NCBI GenBank assembly: GCA_030765645.1
Contig: JAVCCE010000040.1
Span: 45,867-109,866 of the forward strand
Length of the DNA: 64,000 nucleotides
Source of the DNA: Candidatus Hinthialibacter antarcticus
GTDB taxonomy: Bacteria > Hinthialibacterota > Hinthialibacteria > Hinthialibacterales > Hinthialibacteraceae
Direction of reading: 5' to 3'
In this document: one piece after another, positions 53,546 to 62,251 of the stretch
How positions within the stretch are numbered: position 1 is the stretch's first letter
Layout of the letters: each line of letters starts with the position of its first letter
Position numbers and translations under genes: made by a program
The notes under the pieces: model-generated
The model's database searches: none
The model's input: only the letters and a program-made list of their open reading frames with translations
What the model was told of the DNA's origin: nothing

Positions 53546-54820
53546 TTAAACAATTGTTTCCTTCAGTGCATCAACAAAGCGAGATAAAAAATCATCGCAA
53601 ACTGATTCATCATGCGCAATCGAGAGATAGAGTTTGGTTCCCATCGGGTTGAGAAAAACGCCCCGCTTGAACAAATTCAACATGAGGCAACGCCCTTTGG
53701 CGGAATCGCCTTTCTTGGTAGAGCGATAATCAAAGACAGGCTCGCCGGAAAAGACGACCTGCGCCAGCGGCCCGTCGCCGATAATTTGGCTGGTCACACC
53801 CTGTTCATCCAGAATTTTGCGCATTCCATCCCGCAGATAGTTACCGAGCTGATGCAGGCGCGGGTAGACCCCCTCTTGCGAGAATTGCCCCAAGGTCGCC
53901 CGCGCCGCTGCGCAAGAAATGGGGTTGCCGCCGAGAGTTGACGCTGACCACACGTAAGGCATTTGGTTCATGCGCGACTCGCACACCAAGTCCATCACGT
54001 CAGCCCGTCCGCCGTACGCGCCGATGGGGTAACTGCCGCCCAGCGCTTTTCCATAGGCGACGAGGTCAGGGACCACGCCGTAATATTCCTGTGCGCCGCC
54101 GTACGCCAAACGGAACCCCGTCACAACTTCGTCAAATATCAGAATAATCCCGTGTTCCAGGGTTACGCGCCGCAGTTCTTCGAGAAAGCCCGGCTTGGGC
54201 GGCGTACAGCGTTGCAACGGCTCGACGATCACGCCGGCAAGGTCGTCGGCGTTTTCTTCGATGATACGCCGCATGGTTTCGGTATCGTTATACGGCGCAA
54301 CCAAAATATCTTTCAAGGCCGAGCGCGACGCTCCTGTGCCGGTCGGTTCGGGTTCGGGCCAGTCGGGCGGGTTGTCAGGAAACAAACTGACCACGCCGAT
54401 TTCCGTCGCGCCGTGGTAGGCGCCTTCAAACTTCAAAATTTTTGAGCGTCCGGTAAATTCACGCGCCAAGCGGCGGCAATACAAGGTCGCTTCGGTCCCA
54501 GAAGCCGCAAAGCGAATGCGGTCGCACGCCGGGCTGAGGCGCAACAACTCTTCGGCGAGCAGCAACGCATTCTCGTTCACATACGAAAAATTCGATCCAA
54601 GCGGCGCCTGTTTAACCACCGCCTCGACCACCGCCGGGTTGGCGTGTCCAACCAGCGCAGACCCCCACCCCATCGAAAAGTCGATATACTCGCGTCCGTC
54701 GGCGTCCCACAGATGACAACCTTGTCCACGCTGGACAACCATCGTCAGTTCAGGCGTCAGGTTAAATTCTCCGTTTGAACCGGCGGGAAAAGCAGCCAAT
54801 GAGCGTTCAGACCAAGTCAT
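53546..54820 (-). CDS. Class III aminotransferase, glutamate-1-semialdehyde aminomutase-like
   Basis: 424 aa. PLP lysine in VAYGKALGGSYPIGAYGG, cofactor Asp in LIFDEVVTGFR, phosphate-binding AASGTEATLYCRRLAR and GAYHGATE. The layout is that of HemL-like GSA aminomutases, but it sits with an MFS transporter and no tetrapyrrole gene, so it may act on another amino or keto acid. GAGGA lies right before the ATG. The zinc-ribbon gene lies 47 nt upstream. Confidence 0.88.
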   Translation of the reverse strand: MTWSERSLAAFPAGSNGEFNLTPELTMVVQRGQGCHLWDADGREYIDFSMGWGSALVGHANPAVVEAVVKQAPLGSNFSYVNENALLLAEELLRLSPACDRIRFAASGTEATLYCRRLAREFTGRSKILKFEGAYHGATEIGVVSLFPDNPPDWPEPEPTGTGASRSALKDILVAPYNDTETMRRIIEENADDLAGVIVEPLQRCTPPKPGFLEELRRVTLEHGIILIFDEVVTGFRLAYGGAQEYYGVVPDLVAYGKALGGSYPIGAYGGRADVMDLVCESRMNQMPYVWSASTLGGNPISCAAARATLGQFSQEGVYPRLHQLGNYLRDGMRKILDEQGVTSQIIGDGPLAQVVFSGEPVFDYRSTKKGDSAKGRCLMLNLFKRGVFLNPMGTKLYLSIAHDESVCDDFLSRFVDALKETIV

Positions 54821-54867
54821 AAAATCCTCACTTGTATGCGTGTTTGATTAAGGCGCGATCTACCGGG

Positions 54868-55065
54868 TTACCACAGGGTATCTTGAGCGGGTTTTCGTTT
54901 CACGGGCAGGCCTGCGTTTGGGTCGGGAAAGTTTCGCTGTTTGCATTTGAGGCAGATCACCATCGCCGTCTCGGGCGCCTCGGCCAAAAACCGCCCGCAC
55001 TTGCTGCAATAGACCGGCCACAAGGCCAATCCGATGGGTGTTGGTTCAATGATCGGTGCTGACAC
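54868..55065 (-). CDS. Small zinc-ribbon protein (Com-like)
   Basis: 65 aa from a GTG with GAGGG 4-5 nt upstream. Four cysteines in two CxxC knuckles (VYCSKCGRFLAEAPE and VICLKCKQRN) resemble the Com-type zinc finger used in nucleic-acid binding. The tail is basic. It heads the run that leads into the aminotransferase and MFS genes. The longer ORF upstream lacks a ribosome site. Confidence 0.6.
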   Translation of the reverse strand: MSAPIIEPTPIGLALWPVYCSKCGRFLAEAPETAMVICLKCKQRNFPDPNAGLPVKRKPAQDTLW

Positions 55066-55172
55066 GGCGCCCTCACAACTCAAACATTCACTCTTACACG
55101 AATTATAGCAACGATAACTTATATTGCGAGATGGTTTGTATGGAAGCCCCAAAAACCCATGAGGCTTAATAC

Positions 55173-55202
55173 GCGGCGCGAACAGAGTTATGTCCGCGCC
55201 GC
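55173..55202. terminator. Hairpin between zinc-ribbon and GH172 genes
   Basis: GCGGCGCG / CGCGCCGC stem with a 14-nt loop and TTTTT on the plus-strand side. The nearest upstream gene on the minus strand is GH172; the T-tract on that side is weak. Confidence 0.45.
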
Positions 55203-55251
55203 TTTTTGAATGACAGATTGGAGCGCCTTTCTAATTGCAGGCGCCCATTTC

Positions 55252-56397
55252 CTAATTCACTTCTAACTCGTCTTTGCTTGGTAATTTGGGGAACTTGCCA
55301 TGCGGTTCGGATTGATACCAAAACGCGACCGAGGCGATGTCATCCTGCAGCGGCAAATACCGCCCGCCCGAACGCCACCCCAGCGCCTGCATCGTCACTC
55401 GCAGATCATCTTCAAAGCGGACCGGGTCCATCACATGCCAGCGATACAACCCCACCCGCTGTTGAGCGCGATTGAAGCCGTCGGGTTTAATCAATTGGTG
55501 AAAGCCAACATAAGGCGTGGTGTAGGTTTCGTACTCGCGCTTGGCTTTATTCTCAAATCCATAGGAACCGAGAAAATAATCTTCCGTCCCGGTGCCGCAG
55601 ATGGTGGGCCAATCCTTGTCGCCGTCCATGAAGAATTTGATCTCGCCCTCGCCCCACCAACCATTGCTATTGAGGCCCCACGCCATGTACGTACCGACGT
55701 ATTGCCCCTTGCCTTTGATGTCATCCACGATGGTATACACATCTTTATAGGGCAGCGGATTCACCCGGCGAAACTGCGCATGAAAATAGGCGGCGTCCTC
55801 AGGAACCTCCGTCAACGTATAGTCGATTTGGTAATAAACGACCATGGCATTTTCGTCGATGTTTTCGAGTGTGATTTTACATTTTTTACGGAACGGCATC
55901 GTCCAATAGCAATTAAACGCGCTGCCGGGATTCACAACAACAGGCAGCGAATTAAGAGGCGCATACTCGCCCCAGCCCATGCCGAAGAAATCTCCCACCG
56001 GACATTCAACCGACGGCGTTTCTTCGTCATCCCAATACATACGCAGAATCGAATACCGCCAGTTGCCGGTCGGCGTCAACCATATATGCTGAATGGCGCC
56101 GGGGCCTTCGATTTCCGCTATGGTGAAAGTGCTTCCCGATTCGACCCGCACCGAGGGAGAGACCTTCCATCCTTGTCCTAATTCCCGCGAGGCGTGTTTG
56201 CCCGTCCCGTCGACGGCGCGTCCACCCATGCCCTTGGCGCCGGTGAAGTTCTCAGGGCTTATCGAACGGGTTTTGGCGTCTGACATGCGGTAGAGGTTGC
56301 CCAGGTTCATATCAAGCCCGTTGAAGTCTTGCGCCCAGCCAGCGCCCGCAAACACGACGACAGCCAGTACAATTGTTCCCCAATGTTGAATCTTCAT
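55252..56397 (-). CDS. Secreted DUF2961 / GH172 family glycoside hydrolase
   Basis: 381 aa with a signal peptide (to about 22). It carries the DUF2961 pattern: GPGAIQHIWLT, WDDEETPSVECPVGDFFGMGWGEY (as VECPVGDFFGMGWGEY), FMDGDKDWPTICGTGTEDYFLG (as WPTICGTGTEDYFLG) and YRWHVMDPVRFEDDLRV. GH172 enzymes form or hydrolyse difructose dianhydrides and related fructosides and arabinofuranosides, with catalytic glutamates in these blocks. GGAGG before the ATG. Monocistronic. The exact substrate is open. Confidence 0.9.
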   Translation of the reverse strand: MKIQHWGTIVLAVVVFAGAGWAQDFNGLDMNLGNLYRMSDAKTRSISPENFTGAKGMGGRAVDGTGKHASRELGQGWKVSPSVRVESGSTFTIAEIEGPGAIQHIWLTPTGNWRYSILRMYWDDEETPSVECPVGDFFGMGWGEYAPLNSLPVVVNPGSAFNCYWTMPFRKKCKITLENIDENAMVVYYQIDYTLTEVPEDAAYFHAQFRRVNPLPYKDVYTIVDDIKGKGQYVGTYMAWGLNSNGWWGEGEIKFFMDGDKDWPTICGTGTEDYFLGSYGFENKAKREYETYTTPYVGFHQLIKPDGFNRAQQRVGLYRWHVMDPVRFEDDLRVTMQALGWRSGGRYLPLQDDIASVAFWYQSEPHGKFPKLPSKDELEVN

Positions 56398-56462
56398 AAG
56401 TGTTCCTCCCGTTTCTAAAGTGAATGATGAATGTATATTTTGAAACGAAGCGCCTCTCTCGA

Positions 56463-58253
56463 TTAGTCCTGCGCTTTATGAATCTGTTTGTATCCAATCA
56501 TTGTACAGACAGTCGTCAATAAAATTAACAACAAAATATGAGAGGCAAACATCAACCAGAAAAGAGAAATTGTCTCGAAATTTGCTGACCCTTTTGTTGA
56601 AACGCTGGGCCAAAGGTTAAACACATAGGGCCCGTTCCAGATTGTTAAAATGGTTGCGAAGAAGTCCATATCTCCACTGCCGCCAAGAGACGCGCTGGGG
56701 GCGGGATGCAGCAATTTGAAATACCACGGCCCGAATAAAAAGAACGCTGACAATCCATACGATTGCATCAACGCGGGCATGGTGCGCTTATGCAAGGTTG
56801 AAATCATCACCGACAGCGCAGAAAGAAACAACACCGTAAATCCCACGGTGATAAATACCAGAACATGCCCCGTCCACACCCGAAAGAGGTTTTCGCTTTT
56901 GATGTAGCCGATCCCGTTGGGATACATCATATAAGAGGTAAACCAGATGATGGCCAAAATCATTAATGCAGGCGCGTAAAATGAATAGGCATGGATGAGG
57001 CCATGCCCGACCGCCAGTCGCATTTTTCCCCAAAAAATGGAAGATGTTTTGAGTAACGTCGAGCGTAGGTTCTCCCAATTGGCGCGTTCATGCTCTGAAG
57101 AAAAGAGCGTCGCGCCCACAATCGGCGTGAACACCAAAATGATTCCATACTCGATACACAACATATATTGTGGAAACAATGCGCTGATTGAAAGCAGTAC
57201 CGACGACAAAAATAATAAACTGGGCACGTCCCAATCGCGCCGCACCACGGCGTTAAAAAAGCGGTCGCGCTCCGCCACGTAAATGGGGTTGGAATGGTCA
57301 GCAATCGGGTCGCCATACTCCCGCGCGCCGAGAAACGTCCACAACTGGGCGTCGAAGCCTTTGAGTGAAATCGGGCGCCACCACTTGGGTTTGGTCTTGT
57401 TGATTTCACGCGTCAGGAACTGAGGCGCTTGCGATAGAAACAACAATGCGCCAATCATCGCAACAATAGAAAATATAAGTGGAAGCGCCATGTTTTCCCG
57501 CGCCGTACCAAACTGCCCTGCGCTATAGAAAAACAGGCTAAACATGCCCACGATACCATACGAAACAACTAATGCGACGTCAAACCGCCAGAAAAATGAG
57601 CCAAATGTAATGCTGACCGCGAGTGCGAATACGGTGAGAATCATTTGAAAGAGCAACACGCTAAATACATCATAAGGGCTGACCCCGCCCATACAAAACG
57701 TCACGCTCATCACCGGCGCCATGCCAATGAGAATGACCAGAACGACGATAAACGCGGAACTGATTTTAGATAGGATGTAATCCATCGGATGCGTAGCGGA
57801 AGTCAATACTAAATCCAGCGTCCCTGCTTCGCGTTCCTGTGAAATCGCGGACACGCCAATCACGGGCACGAACAACACCAGGCCGATCATGCTCACAAAG
57901 CGGTAAATATTAATTAGCTGCGGCGTTAACACCGAGATCGTGTCGAGGTTATATTTGACGCCCGCCATGCTGTTATAGGCAGCAGCGAACGACGCGGAAA
58001 TTACGATCAATGACAGCCCGAAAATCCAATACGTCTGCGGTTTTCTCAAAGACACTTGCAGCTGATGGTGCAGTAGAGCGCGCGTTCGCCCTCCCCAAAA
58101 CAAATACCATAAAACATGTTGGTATGGCGCACCCCCGCTTTGCATTAAAAGCCCTCCCTCGCGAGAGGCAAAGACGCCAATCAGAACCAATGCGGGGATC
58201 ATCAGAAACGGCAAAGAGACGGCAAGATAAATAGTCACGTTATATTGGCCCAA
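56463..58253 (-). CDS. Orphan ABC-2 type permease, double module
   Basis: 596 aa with about 12 helices in two ABC-2 halves (about 65-285 and 330-590). The first half has the sequence AISQEREAGTLDLVLTSATHP that precedes the central helices; the second has FSSEHERANWENLRSTLL in the same place, a clear internal duplication. No ATPase gene is adjacent. The start is uncertain: TTG at 58253 with AGGTGAG 15 nt upstream, or GTG at 58238. Possibly a pair of fused export subunits. Confidence 0.8.
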   Translation of the reverse strand: MGQYNVTIYLAVSLPFLMIPALVLIGVFASREGGLLMQSGGAPYQHVLWYLFWGGRTRALLHHQLQVSLRKPQTYWIFGLSLIVISASFAAAYNSMAGVKYNLDTISVLTPQLINIYRFVSMIGLVLFVPVIGVSAISQEREAGTLDLVLTSATHPMDYILSKISSAFIVVLVILIGMAPVMSVTFCMGGVSPYDVFSVLLFQMILTVFALAVSITFGSFFWRFDVALVVSYGIVGMFSLFFYSAGQFGTARENMALPLIFSIVAMIGALLFLSQAPQFLTREINKTKPKWWRPISLKGFDAQLWTFLGAREYGDPIADHSNPIYVAERDRFFNAVVRRDWDVPSLLFLSSVLLSISALFPQYMLCIEYGIILVFTPIVGATLFSSEHERANWENLRSTLLKTSSIFWGKMRLAVGHGLIHAYSFYAPALMILAIIWFTSYMMYPNGIGYIKSENLFRVWTGHVLVFITVGFTVLFLSALSVMISTLHKRTMPALMQSYGLSAFFLFGPWYFKLLHPAPSASLGGSGDMDFFATILTIWNGPYVFNLWPSVSTKGSANFETISLFWLMFASHILLLILLTTVCTMIGYKQIHKAQD

Positions 58254-58490
58254 TTCTCTAAAAACAAACTCACCTATTCAAACCAAAGCGCAAATGTTGC
58301 TGAATAATCCCCTGATGAAATTGTTTGAATCCCTTATCTCATGCGGCGCCCCAAAAATCAAGACAAGTATCAATTTGTAAATATAATACAAAAAACATTC
58401 GATTGACTCTATTCAAACCCGAAAATTTATGTTTACCTTTTAGCGTATCTATTATTTGTATTATCAATGCTCTGAATCGGGAGGAATTAA

Positions 58491-59066
58491 ATGAAACGCA
58501 AAGGGTTCACACTGATCGAGTTGCTGATTGTAGTCGCCATTATCGGTATACTCGCCGCGATTGCCGTACCCAATTTTCTCAACGCACAAATTCGGGCCAA
58601 AGTCGCCAAATGCGAGTCAGAAATGCGCACGTGGTTAGACATCTACCAGATGTACCGGCTGGATACAGGCCAGTTCCCGCCACACGCGCCCGGACACCCA
58701 TTGTGGCAGAACAAATATATGACCACGCCAGTATCGTATATCGGAACGCCGCCGCTCGACCCATTTCAAGCGACCGATACAAAAGAGGCGAATTTGTTTC
58801 AATGGAGCCACGGTTCATACCATGCTGATTATTTCGGCAACGGCGGCGTGTCTCCCAACCGTTTGATCCAGTCTGAATCGTTATTCGCTCATGCAAAACA
58901 AGGAAAAATTATCGACCAGACATCCGACAATTTTCATATCGGCACCGTCTACTATATTTGGAGCATGGGGCCGGACTATGAACATGCGCCCAAGTCATTG
59001 TTTGACATCTATGAAGCCACAAATGGCTTGACCAGTTACGGCGACATCGTAAAAGTGGGTAGTTAA
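58491..59066 (+). CDS. GspG-like type IV pseudopilin
   Basis: 191 aa starting MKRKG|FTLIELLIVVAIIG with GGGAGGA 6 nt upstream. NFLNAQIRAKVAKCESEMRT follows. C-terminal SMGPDY and YEATNGLTSYGDIVKVGS match the tails of the other two. A strong terminator follows. It stands alone between the ABC permease and the YkgJ gene. Confidence 0.9.
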   Translation: MKRKGFTLIELLIVVAIIGILAAIAVPNFLNAQIRAKVAKCESEMRTWLDIYQMYRLDTGQFPPHAPGHPLWQNKYMTTPVSYIGTPPLDPFQATDTKEANLFQWSHGSYHADYFGNGGVSPNRLIQSESLFAHAKQGKIIDQTSDNFHIGTVYYIWSMGPDYEHAPKSLFDIYEATNGLTSYGDIVKVGS

Positions 59067-59069
59067 CGA

Positions 59070-59107
59070 AAATCCCTCCCGTTGAAATCAGCGAGAGGGA
59101 TTTTTTA
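59070..59107 (+). terminator. Intrinsic terminator after pseudopilin gene
   Basis: Nine-bp stem AAATCCCTC / GAGGGATTT with a T tract. Confidence 0.85.
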
Positions 59108-59178
59108 TTCTTTACTGCGCTGTATTTTACCGCAGGGCGTGTGGTATAACGTCAGTATTGAATTGGGGAGAAGGAGAC

Positions 59179-59850
59179 ATGCTTACTGAGATTACGGAAC
59201 GAGAGTTGTATAATCGTATCCGTCAGCCGTTTCAATCTTTGCGAAGCGACCCCTCCCCTGCGCTTTTTGTTGACGTGTTAAAACGCTGTTATGAAGTCGT
59301 CGATTCATTTATCGCCTCTCTCACCAAAATCAGCGTCATTCAAAACATCGCCTGCTGCAAAGGCTGTTCCTACTGCTGCAGCCTCCCTGTTCACGCGCAT
59401 AGTTACGAGATCATCGCCATTGCAGAGCACATCAAACAAACTTGGAGCAAAGGCGAAATTTCCGCGCTGAAACGGCGCATCAAACATTACATCGAACACT
59501 CGGAGTTTGGTCGTCCGTTTAATGAAAACACCGAGCTGGTTTTCTGCCCGCTATTACGTAAAGGCTCATGTTCAATCCATCCCTTGCGTCCAATCAATTG
59601 CCAGGCCCATCACTCCTCGGATGTGTCTGACTGTATCAAAGCCATGAACGGCTTGCCTTCGATTATTGATTTTAATTCGCTTGTCAGTGATTTATACAAA
59701 ATCGAATATGACGCGATCCATTCGCTTTTCACGGAATGGGATTGGGACGTCAGCCAGCAAAATCTCACGTTAGGATTAAAACGCGCGCTTGAGCAAAAGA
59801 ATTCGACCGAGCGCTACTTGAGCGGCGAGCGCCTGTTTATCGGAAAATAA
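59179..59850 (+). CDS. YkgJ-family cysteine cluster protein
   Basis: 223 aa with the metal or Fe-S ligating set CCKGCSYCCSLPVHAHSYEI (Cys near 60-70) and CPLLRKGSCSIHPLRPINCQ (about 130-150), as in the YkgJ/CxxCxxCC family. Another cysteine lies in SDVSDC. The cofactor is thought to be zinc or an iron-sulfur cluster; biochemical role unknown. The ATG at 59179 with GGAGA upstream is preferred over the ORF start. It lies 92 nt ahead of the histidine kinase. Confidence 0.85.
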   Translation: MLTEITERELYNRIRQPFQSLRSDPSPALFVDVLKRCYEVVDSFIASLTKISVIQNIACCKGCSYCCSLPVHAHSYEIIAIAEHIKQTWSKGEISALKRRIKHYIEHSEFGRPFNENTELVFCPLLRKGSCSIHPLRPINCQAHHSSDVSDCIKAMNGLPSIIDFNSLVSDLYKIEYDAIHSLFTEWDWDVSQQNLTLGLKRALEQKNSTERYLSGERLFIGK

Positions 59851-59942
59851 CCGACAACCGATCTCATGTCTTCCGAACCAACGCCCCCTTTTATACGACA
59901 AAATTGTGTATAATTCTTGAAACAACTATTTTTAGGGCAACA

Positions 59943-60779
59943 ATGTCAGATACCCAAACACCCAACACAAAGCATTCTGCGCTCAAAGAACAGCTCGAAC
60001 AAATGAGCGTTGAAGAATTCGAACGCTTGCAACAACTCGCCAACCTGGGAGAACTGGTCGGCGGCTTCGCGCATGAGTTGCGCAATCCGGTTGCGGGAAT
60101 CCGCGCCGCGCTGCAAACGCTATCGCGGGGCGTAGGGGAAGATAACCCCCAATATGAAATTTATCAGGAAGTTTGCTCGGCGGCGAACCGCCTGGACGGT
60201 TTAGTCAGCAGCCTGCTTTCATTCGCGCGCATGGGCAAATCGTCTACTCACCCCATCAACGTCAATGACGCTGTGCGCGAAGCGGTCCGTCTCTTTGAAC
60301 AAGACCAGAGCAACGCCGGAAAAACCCACATTGAACTCGCAGAGAATTTGCCTTTATTGAACGCTGACATTCGCTTGCTTCAACAGGTTGTTCTCAATTT
60401 ACTCAATAACGCACAGCAGGCGACAAAAGGGAAATTAGAACTGGCCGTCTCGACCCAATATCAGCCGCCGAACTCGATCTCAGACGTTGGCCCCAACCAC
60501 GCAATGGCCCTACACCGCTGTCAACACGGCGTCATCCAAGTTCGCATCAGCGACAATGGGCCTGGCGTAAACGAGCCGGATATCGAAGCCGTTTTTAAAC
60601 CCTTCTTCACCACCAAAGAAAACGGCGCCGGGCTGGGGCTCTCAATTTCACACCGCATCATACAAGAGCACCACGGTTGTTTGTTCTACCGCAATAACCC
60701 TGACCAGGGAACAACATTCGTCGCATGTTTGCCGCTGACAGACCCGAGTCTGAAAAACTGCACGGGGAGTTGCGCCTGA
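59943..60779 (+). CDS. Sensor histidine kinase, NtrB-like
   Basis: 278 aa, without membrane helices or a sensor domain. A coiled N-terminus (1-35), H-box GFAHELRNPVAGIRAAL with His44, then N-box LLNNAQQATKG, G1 DNGPGV and G2 GAGLGLSISH. It is a soluble kinase and likely phosphorylates the following NtrC-type regulator; stop and start overlap (TGATG). AGGG lies about 5 nt before the ATG. The signal it senses must come via a partner. Confidence 0.92.
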   Translation: MSDTQTPNTKHSALKEQLEQMSVEEFERLQQLANLGELVGGFAHELRNPVAGIRAALQTLSRGVGEDNPQYEIYQEVCSAANRLDGLVSSLLSFARMGKSSTHPINVNDAVREAVRLFEQDQSNAGKTHIELAENLPLLNADIRLLQQVVLNLLNNAQQATKGKLELAVSTQYQPPNSISDVGPNHAMALHRCQHGVIQVRISDNGPGVNEPDIEAVFKPFFTTKENGAGLGLSISHRIIQEHHGCLFYRNNPDQGTTFVACLPLTDPSLKNCTGSCA

Positions 60780-62167
60780 TGTCTGCCGCTGCAAACGCCA
60801 ACCTTCTCATTGTCGATGATGAACAATTAATCCGCTGGTCTCTGCAAAACGACCTCTCTCTTGCTGGATACGCCGTGAGAGCGGTCGGCTCCGGCGAAGA
60901 GGCGCTGCGCGAAATCGAAACGCAAGAACCGGACTTGATGATTCTGGACAATAAGATGCCCGGCATGAGCGGTCAGGAAGTGTTAGAGATTCTCCAACGC
61001 CGGGGCGCGGGCTGCGTCGTCATTATGCTGTCGGCTTTGGATGATCTTGAACACGCAGTCGCCGCCGTACGAGCGGGCGCCATTGATTATGTCGCCAAAC
61101 CGTTCGACCTGGATGATATTCTGGTGCGCATCGAAAAAGCGCTGCAGCACCGTTCCCTGCAATCCGAAGTTACAAGCCACCGTACGGTGCAAGCACAGCG
61201 CGACGGGCTTGAGGACGTGGTCGCGGTTGGGCCAGCCATGCAAGAAGTCATCAACACCCTTTCGCAGATCGCCAGCCACGGCTCCAGCACGGTTTTACTG
61301 CGCGGCGAAACCGGCGTTGGAAAAGACCTCATGGCGAAAGCGATTCATCGCTTAAGCCCGCGCAAAGGCAAACCCTTTGTTGAAATTAACTGTCCGTCGT
61401 TTCCCAGCCCGTTATTAGAAAGCGAACTGTTTGGCCATGAACGCGGCGCGTATACCGACGCGCGAACCACAAAAAGAGGGTTGTTAGAATTGGCCAACCA
61501 AGGCACATTGTTTCTCAATGAAATTGCCGAAATCAATCCAGTCGTGCAAACCAAACTCTTGCAATTTTTAGAGCACAAAGTGTTTCGGCGCATAGGCGGT
61601 ACGCAGGAACGGACCGTGGACGCGCGCATCGTCACCGCGACCAACCAGCCATTAGAACAAGCGGTAGAAGATGGAACATTTCGCCGGGACTTATACTATC
61701 GTCTGAATGTTATCCCGATTCATATTCCTCCCCTGCGAAAACGCCCGGAAGACATCTCGGCGCTCATTGAACATTTTTTAGAACTCTTTCGTAATGAGTT
61801 TTCAAAATCCCGGCTGGAGATTGAACCCATTGCTCTGCAACGGCTGCAAAACTATAACTGGCCGGGCAATGTGCGCGAACTCAAAAATGCGCTCGAACGC
61901 ATGGTGCTCTTGACCAAAGACTCTATCATTCGCGAGAAACATTTGCCCGAAGCGCTCTTGCATCAATCCGCCATCGAAAACGCTAACGCATCCGGGAACT
62001 CGCCATTGGTCGAGCAGGAAAAACGGATGATTCTTGAAGCGCTGCATGAAGCGGAATGGAACCAAAGCCTGGCAGCCCGTCAACTGAGAATTTCACGCGA
62101 CACCCTACGCTATCGGATCAAAAAATACGGCATTAAAACTTCGCTGCCGCCTTCCATTCATCAATAG
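60779..62167 (+). CDS. NtrC-family response regulator with altered AAA+ motifs
   Basis: 462 aa: receiver (1-120; Asp13, Asp14, phosphoacceptor Asp57, Lys107), AAA+ domain (about 148-380), and a Fis-type helix-turn-helix (about 420-462; NQSLAARQLRISRDTLRYRI). Walker A GETGVGKD is normal. Walker B reads GTLFLNEI with Asn247 where Asp is almost universal. The sigma-54 contact loop reads GAYTDA (223-228) instead of GAFTGA. Arg fingers (FRRDLYYRLNV) and sensor II (WPGNVREL) are kept. GGGGAG lies 9 nt upstream. Whether it still remodels sigma-54 polymerase is doubtful. Confidence 0.9.
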   Translation: MSAAANANLLIVDDEQLIRWSLQNDLSLAGYAVRAVGSGEEALREIETQEPDLMILDNKMPGMSGQEVLEILQRRGAGCVVIMLSALDDLEHAVAAVRAGAIDYVAKPFDLDDILVRIEKALQHRSLQSEVTSHRTVQAQRDGLEDVVAVGPAMQEVINTLSQIASHGSSTVLLRGETGVGKDLMAKAIHRLSPRKGKPFVEINCPSFPSPLLESELFGHERGAYTDARTTKRGLLELANQGTLFLNEIAEINPVVQTKLLQFLEHKVFRRIGGTQERTVDARIVTATNQPLEQAVEDGTFRRDLYYRLNVIPIHIPPLRKRPEDISALIEHFLELFRNEFSKSRLEIEPIALQRLQNYNWPGNVRELKNALERMVLLTKDSIIREKHLPEALLHQSAIENANASGNSPLVEQEKRMILEALHEAEWNQSLAARQLRISRDTLRYRIKKYGIKTSLPPSIHQ

Positions 62168-62196
62168 TATTTGTGAAAGAAACTCACGGACAAAAA

Positions 62197-62223
62197 AAAG
62201 GCGGTCTCAACGAGACCGCCTTT
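62197..62223. terminator. Bidirectional intrinsic terminator
   Basis: Twelve-bp perfect stem AAAGGCGGTCTC / GAGACCGCCTTT with a 3-nt loop; eight T follow on the minus strand, and TTTC on the plus strand. It serves the convergent ntrC-like and CBM9-like genes. Confidence 0.88.
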
Positions 62224-62251
62224 CAATAATGTCATGCGATAATTCTAAGAT

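Noticed and set aside
55300..56181. 293-aa plus-strand ORF opposite the GH172 gene
   Set aside because: Antisense of a well-supported gene; no domain or ribosome site.
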